From contig JAOZLQ010000054.1 of assembly GCA_029934755.1 (NCBI GenBank), positions 1 through 13,181 on the forward strand: a DNA stretch of 13,181 nt, read 5' to 3'. This stretch comes from Desulfuromusa sp. GTDB taxonomy: Bacteria > Desulfobacterota > Desulfuromonadia > Desulfuromonadales > Geopsychrobacteraceae. Both the position numbers and the translations under genes were made by a program. Numbering within the stretch: position 1 is the stretch's first letter; each line of letters opens with the position of its first letter. Shown one piece after another: positions 1 through 7,212 of the stretch. The notes below the pieces were generated by a model. That model made no database searches. It was not told the DNA's origin and saw nothing but the letters and a program-made list of their open reading frames with translations.

Positions 1-273
1 TCTATCCTGTTTTAATCGCTCAAATACACGCTTACCATTGACCTGATATTGTCCATCAATACCAAAATATTCTCCTTCATCAATAGCATGAGCCAGATCT
101 CCAGCAGCAATAAGCATTTTACTCGGCATACAACCGACCCGAGCACAGGTGGTACCGTAGAGACCATGCTGAATTAATAACACACTATCAGACTGCTTAC
201 GAATCCGGCTAAAAGCTCCCAAGCCAGCGGTTCCAACACCGAGAATGGCGTACTCTACTTCACGTGTTTCCAT
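1..273 (-). CDS. Dihydrolipoamide dehydrogenase-like FAD disulfide oxidoreductase, N-terminus (partial at 3' end)
   Basis: Only the first 91 codons lie in the window; the frame is open to base 1. The start is the ATG at 273-271, placed by a good Shine-Dalgarno sequence (AGGGAG) just upstream and by the FAD-binding motif beginning right after it. The dinucleotide-binding motif GVGTAG is at residues 12-17, after a hydrophobic strand. The redox-active motif CARVGC (C43 and C48, a CxxxxC pair) is followed by MPSK, the signature of class I pyridine nucleotide-disulfide oxidoreductases such as dihydrolipoamide dehydrogenase, mercuric reductase and glutathione reductase. The flanking GTTCARVGCMPSK form is typical of Lpd-like proteins outside the classic pyruvate dehydrogenase operons. 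It is expected to be a cytosolic FAD enzyme using NAD(P)H. It starts 16 bp after the PfaC-like gene and is probably co-transcribed with it. Its substrate, and whether it serves the lipid synthase, cannot be read from this fragment. Family assignment is firm; role is unknown. Confidence 0.88.
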   Translation of the reverse strand, partial: METREVEYAILGVGTAGLGAFSRIRKQSDSVLLIQHGLYGTTCARVGCMPSKMLIAAGDLAHAIDEGEYFGIDGQYQVNGKRVFERLKQDR

Positions 274-279
274 CTATAT

Positions 280-285
280 CTCCCT
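280..285 (-). promoter_or_regulatory. Ribosome binding site of the disulfide oxidoreductase gene
   Basis: On the minus strand this reads AGGGAG and ends 6 bases before the ATG at 273-271. It lies in the 16-bp gap between the stop codon of the PfaC-like gene (290-292) and the next start. It supports both the start choice and independent re-initiation on a shared transcript. Confidence 0.75.
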
Positions 286-289
286 GCAT

Positions 290-3200
290 TTAAAGTTTGA
301 TAGAAAAATCCTTCAGCTGATAAATGATTTTTCCATCGACCGATAGAAATCCATCCGCTTTCAGCATTTTCTTATCATCATCAACCGATGTAACTAAAGC
401 TTCAACCAATACTTTCTTATTGGTAGGGATAATCTGCCCACGATAATTCCAACTGTGTTTTTCGTTGCAAACAACCGTTTCAAATTGTGAATCACTGCTG
501 ATTCCCCATTTTTTAGCCGCAACAACCTTTAACAATTGCAGAAATGATTCGAGGCCCAGAGAACCGGGACAAACAGGATCCTGGTAGAAGTGCGCTTTAA
601 AAAACCACTCTTCTGGGTCAACCGATTTATTACCACGAATATAACCTAAACCATGCGGCCCACCTTTTGGAACAAACACTTCGATTTCATCAATCATGCA
701 CAACTTGATGCCAGGATATGGAGATTCTGACGGATAATTAAACTGTTTAGCGCTGACAAGCTCGGCATCACTTGCCTGATAGAGCGACGCACCCTGCACC
801 CCTACTTGCTGTGCTAGAGACTGCTTGGAGAAAAATCCGAAAACGGTATCCCCAGTGTAAACCGGTCCTTTACTATCACTGACGGAAAAATCGTAACCCT
901 GAATAATCATCCCGCCACTGCTGGCAATCCGGGTAATTTTAACGTCAATGGTCAAAGTGCCCGATTGCGCCGTCACCGGACGATGTTGGACTGCATTACC
1001 ATCGAGATTACGGAACGATAGATCAGTTTCACTGGTTAACGCTGAGCCCAGATAAGCCGCTAACCAGCCGCACGGTTGCAAACCAATTTCAAGAAGAACG
1101 CTGTACGGCATCTGGGTCTGCCGATTGGCGGCAAAATACCAAGCGTCGACCGGGATATCGTATTCAGCGGTCACGGTGACGCCTTCAACCAACTTCCACG
1201 GTTCACCGTTGATGGCAATAATTCGATCTAGAAACTGAAAAGGCGGCCCCGGTAACCGGGCAATTTTACGTTCATGATCAAAAATCTGATAAGCCTCGCC
1301 AAAAGCCTCCGATGGTTTACCGATGGCAAAAGCGGTAATCCGGTCAGTATCATAAAGAATCTTTTTTGTTACAGATAATAACTGCTCATTGTCATCAGAG
1401 CGCCAGAGCGCCTCAACCTTCTGCCGATCCAATCCAGCCAACCGCACCGACATGTCGGGGATTTCCACGATCGGATGGCCATCTGCAAACATCAAAGCAT
1501 CAACAATAGCAAAAGGTTCGGGAGAATACCCCATTTCCTTAATACTAACCCGATAAGTCACGGTTTTGGTTGTTTCAACCACCTGTCCACGACACTTTAG
1601 ACCACTGGCAATCCCGGGAACCGGCTCGCACCAGGTCTGACCTTCTTCACCAATCCATCCCATTCGCAGCAAATAGATGCGTAGAGTATGCATGCAGCAT
1701 TCGTACATCAAGGTACCAGGCATGACCTGGTCATCAACAAAGTGACAAGTCAGAAACCAATCATCTGGTTGGATGTCCATCTCGGCAGTAATCTGTCCAA
1801 TGCCGTAACGTCCGCCGTGCGGATCAAGTTCAATCACCCGATCAACCAATTTCAATTGCCCGCCCGGCAGAGTGTAGGGTTTGAACTGAAGCTCAGAGAA
1901 TTTACTCCCGAAGCAGGTTTGCAGATCTGCTGCATAGAGAGCATCAATCTGTTCATCGCTATAGGATTCAACCTGCATCGGAACCAAATCGTGCCATTCC
2001 TGCGGCAAAACTCCTGGTTGAGACATTAAATCGAGTTTTGTGTGAACGATTCCTTTACCAGCAGCAAGATCTTCAGCAGTAAAAAATCCGGCACAACCAT
2101 TACGCATTGAGAGTAGCGGCTCACCGTTAACCGTTCCTTCAAAATTGAAGCGGAACAAATAGGTTTGATCTTGACGGAAGAATTCTTCAATTTCGATATT
2201 GTAATGAATCGTTTCCCCAACAATTGGCAAACCACGATGAAAGGTGACAACAGCATCAAGCAAACGGTAAACAGCTTTTCCTTTGCTGATAAAATCGATA
2301 CCCAGATATCCAGAAAGGAATAGATCTGCCTGCCCTGCTTCCACGGCAATACAAGTGGGGATACGACCGCCATCTAGATACCAACGGTCAGCGGTCACAT
2401 CATGCTCAGTGATAACCCGCCCATGGGTCATCGAACGAGGCACACCTTGAACTTCAAGGATTCGATCCACCAGCATCAATGGACCATCTGGAAGGCGCAC
2501 TCGGGTTGGGTAAGTATCAACTTCAGCAAAATCAGAGCCAAGCATTTTCTTTACCGAGCCAATGGCAAACTCCATACACATAGAACGATCAAAAGCTACC
2601 GACTGAACAGGGGATGTAACGTCTGGAGAAAGTGCATCGACCATCGTTTTTTTAGCTGTTTGATCTTGTGACGGAATTAAAGGTTGAAGATCAGGAATAT
2701 CCTCACCATGACCAACCAACTGTTGAAGCAGCGATGTTTGCAGAGTAATATTTTCCGCCAAAGCCTGTCCCATGGTTTTTGTAAAACCAAGATAAGCTTC
2801 ATGGGCATTAACACTTGCACTCATTTTTCGATTAAATTGATCCATGACTGGATCTGAGATACCTTGATCTTGCGTATTTTTCTCCACATGTTGCAGAACT
2901 GTTTTTTCTTCATTCAATGCTTCAACTTTGTCGCTATAAGTATCTTTACTTAAGGCAATTAATTGGTTCTTTATCGCTCTTAAATCAAAACCTTTACCAC
3001 CAATCGTTGTATAAATACGTTGCTCTTTCAAATCCCCTTGCAGGGATTTATCTGACAGTGGTGGATAAAGGGTGCTTAGATCAACCGGAACACGTTCAGC
3101 AAGGCAACTGCCAAGCAAGCGCAACAGTTGTGTGGTGGCGTCCAGTCCTGGAGCACAAACTGATCGAGTCAGATGGGGCTGATCTTCAAGGATACAGTTA

Positions 3201-6200
3201 ATCATCCGGCTACAAGATGTTCCTGGGCCGACTTCAAGAAAGATACGTGCCCCATCAGCATAGAGCTGATTTATCACCCGTGGATAGTTGATGGTGTCGA
3301 GAGCTTGGGCAAGAATAACATCGGCGGCATTACTTGATGTCAGCGGATATTTGTTACCTAGGGCGCAACTGTAGAAATCAATATTACGCGGAGGAGTCAC
3401 ATCGAAAAGATGTAAATTACGATAAGCATCAGAGACCGCTTTAGTGACTTCGCAGTGAACGGTTGTAACCCCATGTAGCGGAATAAAGTGACATCCAAGT
3501 TCAGCAACCAATTGCTCGACCTGTGCTCGGTTCCCACCGACAACAGATTCTCGCTGTGTATTGATAATCAACAGGTAAACCTGTTTTTTACCCTGTAAAT
3601 AAGGTTTTACCTTTTCAGCTGGAAGGTTGACCATGCCTAAAATCCAATCAACCTCCTGTCCTGATTTCAAGCCCCAAACACGCTTTGCTGCCCGGCATTC
3701 TCCGGCCAATTCTTCAGTAAACAAGGGCGACTTTTCAAGACGCTGCAACATCCCATCCCGATTTTTCCAGGCACCAGAAGAAAACAAACCAGCTGACTCA
3801 CCCAAACTGTAACCACTGACCATTTGGGGCATAATTCCAAAAAATCGAACCAAATCACTTAAAGCGGTGCATTGAGCAACATGGGAGATAACCAAAGCAT
3901 TATGATTATTCTGAATCGACTCCTTTATTTCAGTTTGCCAAAAATGTTGAGAAAGATATTGATCCGCCAGATATTCACTGTGCTTTTCCTGCTGCCGATA
4001 AATCTCTGGCCAGAGAGCTGACAATTCTCGTCCCATGCCGGCAAAGTGATTACCAGAGCCGGGAAAAACAAAAGCAACTTTTCCATGAGGACCAAGAGGC
4101 TTTGCAGAATAAAAAATACGATCCCGGATGACAGGATCGATCTGCAATTCTCCGTCTACACCTATCGATTGAAGCGGATCCTCAGAAATTGACCGCTGCG
4201 CATAGTCAAGTTGGGAAGTGAGGTTTTCGAGACTAGCAGCTATTAAACTTATGCAATATGGGTAGGTGTGATCGAGTGGGTTCTGAATAAACCATAAACG
4301 TGCCAGAGCATCGATTGATTCTTCTTGAGATGCAGAAGAAAACTGACGCAATTTGTCAAATTGAGCCAGAAGTTTTTCGGGTGTTGTCGCTTCGAGAACA
4401 AACAACCCTTCGGGTAATGGTCCCAGGGTACGACAAGATAACTCTGTTTTTTCCGCTAATAGCTCTCCGGAAAATTCTTCCAGAACCACATGCGAACAAG
4501 AGCCATCACCACCAATACCGCTGACCAATGCCCGTCGTGGCCCATCAGCATGATTATTTAACCAGAATTGAGATCCAGCGGGCAGGTTAAATTGGCCACC
4601 CCACTCAGAACTATTTGAAAATGTTTTACGCACTGGTGGCAAAATTTTATGTTGAAGACAAAGAGCCGTTTTGACCAGAGATGCCAAACCAGCAGCAGCT
4701 CCAGCATGGCCTATATCAGCCTTGACACTACCAATGCTACAGCTCTGGTTATGGCTATTACGACCAATCACTGCCCCAAAGGCTTGTGACTCCAATGGGT
4801 CACTAGCCGGGATACCGCTGCCGTCTGCTTCAAAATAGGAAATGGTTGCTGCTGGGATACTGCCATCCTCACATGCCAGATCAATCGACTTTAAGTAGCT
4901 CTTTTGAGCCGGAACGTTACTTTCAACTTGCCCCCCAATCGCCGTACCGATACCATTGATAACTGCATAAATTCGGTCACCATCCTGCCGGGCATCCTCC
5001 AACCGCTTCAAAACCACTGCAGCTGCACCCTCACCAATCAGTTGCCCTTCACCTGTGGAAGCGAATGAGCTGCCACCATGAAGGCTAAGAACCGAACGTA
5101 AATCTCCAGCAAGGTCGACAGCACCAACAAGTGCACGGTTAATTGAGCCTTCCTGCAGCGAATGAACACCCACCTCAAGAGCTCTGAGACCAGAATTCTC
5201 TTCACCAGACAAAGTAAAACTGGGACCGCCGATACGGAATTCCTTGGCGATCCGACTGGCAACAACACTACCAAGGGCACCCATAGTGCGGTTTGCCGTC
5301 AAAGCTGGCCCTGCTGCTTGTCGTAATTCATCAAGCCATAAGGAGAACTGTTTTTCATCTAGATTCAGTCCCAACTCCTCGGCCCATTGTCGAGCATATT
5401 TTTGCACCGACCAGCGAAAACTGAAATTCGTCGCATTCAGATCCAGACCGCTCCCGATATAGACACCGGAAAACAAGAGATCTTTATCAGTCAGCCGAGC
5501 ATCATCTAATGCAGCTGCTGCAACTTTCAGCATCAGTAGTTGACGCGGCAGCATTTCTTCCTGTTCTTTCGGCGGAATACGAAAAGAACCTGGGTTGGTA
5601 AAGATTTCAGGCACAAAAAAACCACGAAAATCAATTTTATCCAGCCCTGCATGTTTATACCAATGGCTTTGCTGAGCTCCCCACCAGTTTGTCGGAGATT
5701 CAGGCTTGGCATCATCCAGACCACCAAATACACGGTGTTGAAATTGCTCCAAATTCTTCCAGGGACCAAAGTGCGCCCCCATTCCAATAATGGCAACAGG
5801 CTGGCTTCTCTGCCGGAAAGATGGGTGCAATCTTACCGTACTTTTAGGAACTTCCTGAGGAATCCACTCCTCCAGCAACAGGTGAGCATTAATCCCACCA
5901 AAGCCAAAAGCACTGACTGCAGCCCGGCGTGGCAAATCACCTTTTCTGGCCTCCCAACGCCCCGCCTGGTTTAGAATCCTGAACGGGCTGCCGTCCAAAG
6001 CAATCCCATCAGCAGGTTGATTGAAATTAACCATCGGCGGCAAAGTTTTTTTCTTCATTGCCAAAAGAGTCTTGACCGTGGCCGCAGCTCCAGCTGCTGT
6101 CAGCAGATGTCCTATATTTGCCTTCACCGAGCCAATAACACATTGACCAGGACGCCAGCCACCATCCGTCCACAACTGTTGCAAACTCGAAAACTCAACC

Positions 6201-7210
6201 GCATCGCCAACTGGCGTCCCGGTTGCGTGACATTCGATTAGATCAACATCACTGGGGGTCCAACCAGCCTGCTGGTAGGCCGCCCGCATCGCCCGTAATT
6301 GCCCCTCGGAGTTAGGTGCCAGCAAATTTCCGCCCAGATCACTGGAAAGCCCTATGCCGCGAATAACCGCATGGATATGATCCCCATCACGCAGTGCATC
6401 CTGTACCCGTTTGAGCAGCACCAAACCACACCCCTCACCAACGACAAGGCCATTTCCTTTCCGATCAAAGGGAGAACAGGTCCCATTTGGTGACAGTGCC
6501 CGTAATTGTGAAAAGCCCATCTGTGTATAGAGTGAATCAGGACGGGATAAACCGCCAGCAAGCATAGCATCTGCCCGACCAGACTGAAGTTCATCCACCG
6601 CAAGCTTGATGGCATAAAGAGAGGATGCACAGGCTGAATCAACAGTAAAACAGGTTCCTTCGAAGCCCAAAGCTTTCGCAAGAAGCCCAACTGGAAGTCC
6701 GGCAACATAATGATTAATGGGAGCGACCAGTGAATCATCAAAAGATAATTTCTGGTCTGAAAGTTTTTCTAGAAAAGTACGACCAAGATAGTTTCTTGCC
6801 AGCGCAGAAGATTTTTCGGTCGGAAGAGCCAGATTGCCAATAATAATTCCCGCGCGACTGCGATCGATTTTCTCAGTGACTGCAGAAGTAAATGTCTGTT
6901 GACCAACTTGCAGAAGTAAACGAAACATCGGGTCAAGCGCAGCAAGAAAATCAGGTTCGATATCCAATCCGGGAATCTGAGAAGTATTAATTTCATCATC
7001 CAGAAAACAAGCTTTTTGCGAATAGATTTTATCCGCAGCACCTATTTGTGGATCATAAATTTCATCAGGAGGGAGCATCCACCGGCCGTTTGGTGGCTGG
7101 CGCGAGGTGTTAATATTACCAACAATATTTTCCCAGAAACGATCCAGGGTCGGTGAATTTGGAAACAACCCACCGACCCCGACGATTGCAATCGATTTTC
7201 CGTGCAGCAT
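290..7210 (-). CDS. pfaC: PfaC-like polyunsaturated lipid synthase subunit (KS-CLF-AT-DH-DH), complete
   Basis: Complete 2306-residue iterative synthase subunit, starting at the ATG 7210-7208 two bases after the upstream stop. Domains in order: ketosynthase ~5-450 with intact Cys194 (DSACASS), His328 (HATGT), Lys363 and His368 (KANIGH); chain-length factor ~471-915, a KS homologue with Glu671 in the Cys position and Asp796 in the first His position, but K830 and H835 kept; acyltransferase ~1040-1345 with GYSLGE (Ser1135), likely His1252 and an EVGPGTSCSRMI stretch like PfaB; helical linker ~1400-1535; then four hotdog folds to the C-terminus. Hotdogs 2 and 4 carry FabA/FabZ-like active sites (H1823 with E1837, H2207 with E2221, each 14 residues apart); hotdogs 1 and 3 lack the His. 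Together these suit condensation, starter or intermediate acyl transfer, and dehydration/isomerisation in Pfa-type lipid assembly. Shewanella-type PfaC is known as KS-CLF-DH-DH with AT on a separate PfaB, so the fusion explains the extra ~300 residues. The product (EPA, DHA, hydrocarbon or other lipid) is not determinable from sequence. Confidence 0.93.
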   Translation of the reverse strand: MLHGKSIAIVGVGGLFPNSPTLDRFWENIVGNINTSRQPPNGRWMLPPDEIYDPQIGAADKIYSQKACFLDDEINTSQIPGLDIEPDFLAALDPMFRLLLQVGQQTFTSAVTEKIDRSRAGIIIGNLALPTEKSSALARNYLGRTFLEKLSDQKLSFDDSLVAPINHYVAGLPVGLLAKALGFEGTCFTVDSACASSLYAIKLAVDELQSGRADAMLAGGLSRPDSLYTQMGFSQLRALSPNGTCSPFDRKGNGLVVGEGCGLVLLKRVQDALRDGDHIHAVIRGIGLSSDLGGNLLAPNSEGQLRAMRAAYQQAGWTPSDVDLIECHATGTPVGDAVEFSSLQQLWTDGGWRPGQCVIGSVKANIGHLLTAAGAAATVKTLLAMKKKTLPPMVNFNQPADGIALDGSPFRILNQAGRWEARKGDLPRRAAVSAFGFGGINAHLLLEEWIPQEVPKSTVRLHPSFRQRSQPVAIIGMGAHFGPWKNLEQFQHRVFGGLDDAKPESPTNWWGAQQSHWYKHAGLDKIDFRGFFVPEIFTNPGSFRIPPKEQEEMLPRQLLMLKVAAAALDDARLTDKDLLFSGVYIGSGLDLNATNFSFRWSVQKYARQWAEELGLNLDEKQFSLWLDELRQAAGPALTANRTMGALGSVVASRIAKEFRIGGPSFTLSGEENSGLRALEVGVHSLQEGSINRALVGAVDLAGDLRSVLSLHGGSSFASTGEGQLIGEGAAAVVLKRLEDARQDGDRIYAVINGIGTAIGGQVESNVPAQKSYLKSIDLACEDGSIPAATISYFEADGSGIPASDPLESQAFGAVIGRNSHNQSCSIGSVKADIGHAGAAAGLASLVKTALCLQHKILPPVRKTFSNSSEWGGQFNLPAGSQFWLNNHADGPRRALVSGIGGDGSCSHVVLEEFSGELLAEKTELSCRTLGPLPEGLFVLEATTPEKLLAQFDKLRQFSSASQEESIDALARLWFIQNPLDHTYPYCISLIAASLENLTSQLDYAQRSISEDPLQSIGVDGELQIDPVIRDRIFYSAKPLGPHGKVAFVFPGSGNHFAGMGRELSALWPEIYRQQEKHSEYLADQYLSQHFWQTEIKESIQNNHNALVISHVAQCTALSDLVRFFGIMPQMVSGYSLGESAGLFSSGAWKNRDGMLQRLEKSPLFTEELAGECRAAKRVWGLKSGQEVDWILGMVNLPAEKVKPYLQGKKQVYLLIINTQRESVVGGNRAQVEQLVAELGCHFIPLHGVTTVHCEVTKAVSDAYRNLHLFDVTPPRNIDFYSCALGNKYPLTSSNAADVILAQALDTINYPRVINQLYADGARIFLEVGPGTSCSRMINCILEDQPHLTRSVCAPGLDATTQLLRLLGSCLAERVPVDLSTLYPPLSDKSLQGDLKEQRIYTTIGGKGFDLRAIKNQLIALSKDTYSDKVEALNEEKTVLQHVEKNTQDQGISDPVMDQFNRKMSASVNAHEAYLGFTKTMGQALAENITLQTSLLQQLVGHGEDIPDLQPLIPSQDQTAKKTMVDALSPDVTSPVQSVAFDRSMCMEFAIGSVKKMLGSDFAEVDTYPTRVRLPDGPLMLVDRILEVQGVPRSMTHGRVITEHDVTADRWYLDGGRIPTCIAVEAGQADLFLSGYLGIDFISKGKAVYRLLDAVVTFHRGLPIVGETIHYNIEIEEFFRQDQTYLFRFNFEGTVNGEPLLSMRNGCAGFFTAEDLAAGKGIVHTKLDLMSQPGVLPQEWHDLVPMQVESYSDEQIDALYAADLQTCFGSKFSELQFKPYTLPGGQLKLVDRVIELDPHGGRYGIGQITAEMDIQPDDWFLTCHFVDDQVMPGTLMYECCMHTLRIYLLRMGWIGEEGQTWCEPVPGIASGLKCRGQVVETTKTVTYRVSIKEMGYSPEPFAIVDALMFADGHPIVEIPDMSVRLAGLDRQKVEALWRSDDNEQLLSVTKKILYDTDRITAFAIGKPSEAFGEAYQIFDHERKIARLPGPPFQFLDRIIAINGEPWKLVEGVTVTAEYDIPVDAWYFAANRQTQMPYSVLLEIGLQPCGWLAAYLGSALTSETDLSFRNLDGNAVQHRPVTAQSGTLTIDVKITRIASSGGMIIQGYDFSVSDSKGPVYTGDTVFGFFSKQSLAQQVGVQGASLYQASDAELVSAKQFNYPSESPYPGIKLCMIDEIEVFVPKGGPHGLGYIRGNKSVDPEEWFFKAHFYQDPVCPGSLGLESFLQLLKVVAAKKWGISSDSQFETVVCNEKHSWNYRGQIIPTNKKVLVEALVTSVDDDKKMLKADGFLSVDGKIIYQLKDFSIKL
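293..2593 (-). other. Four-hotdog dehydratase region of the PfaC-like protein
   Basis: Residues ~1540-2306 contain four FabA-like hotdog segments, each introduced by a similar strand (for example LMLVDRI, LKLVDRV, FQFLDRI, IKLCMIDEI). Segments 2 and 4 hold HFxxDxVxPGxLxxE active sites (H1823/E1837 and H2207/E2221). Segments 1 and 3 keep the central Pro and Glu (P1618/E1624, P2035/E2041) but are shortened before them and have no His. This degenerate-plus-catalytic pairing is the known plan of the PfaC dehydratase tetradomain, giving two functional DH units. Confidence 0.82.
3176..4093 (-). other. PfaB-like acyltransferase domain embedded in the PfaC-like protein
   Basis: Residues ~1040-1345 of the PfaC-like protein form a complete acyltransferase fold signature. 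The oxyanion loop reads FPGSGNHFAGMG in place of the usual PGQGxQ. The nucleophile motif is GYSLGE (Ser1135, codon 3808-3806) with Tyr where most acyltransferases have His. The probable catalytic His1252 lies in TTVHCEV, and the C-terminal FLEVGPGTSCSRMI follows. An SPLF...LAG stretch (~1161-1170) replaces the RGxLM helix of malonyl transferases. This resembles PfaB and thraustochytrid-type AT domains more than the MAT of the upstream gene. Substrate specificity is inferred only. Confidence 0.75.
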
Positions 7211-7212
7211 AT

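Noticed and set aside
274..289. Promoter or terminator between the PfaC-like gene and the flavoprotein gene
   Set aside because: The gap is only 16 bp, holds the SD and shows no hairpin or T-run.
4466..5800. CLF region as a second functional ketosynthase
   Set aside because: The Cys and first His positions are Glu671 and Asp796, so it cannot carry out standard Claisen condensation. It fits a chain-length factor.
5540..5974. 144-codon open frame on the plus strand
   Set aside because: It lies fully antisense to the CLF and KS coding region, has no recognisable motif and shows the composition of a shadow frame. The minus-strand frame has continuous domain matches.
6352..6741. 129-codon open frame on the minus strand in another frame of the PfaC-like KS
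   Set aside because: It overlaps the KS active-site region in a different frame. The translated sequence is hydrophobic and Met-rich with no family signature, while the KS frame is unbroken.
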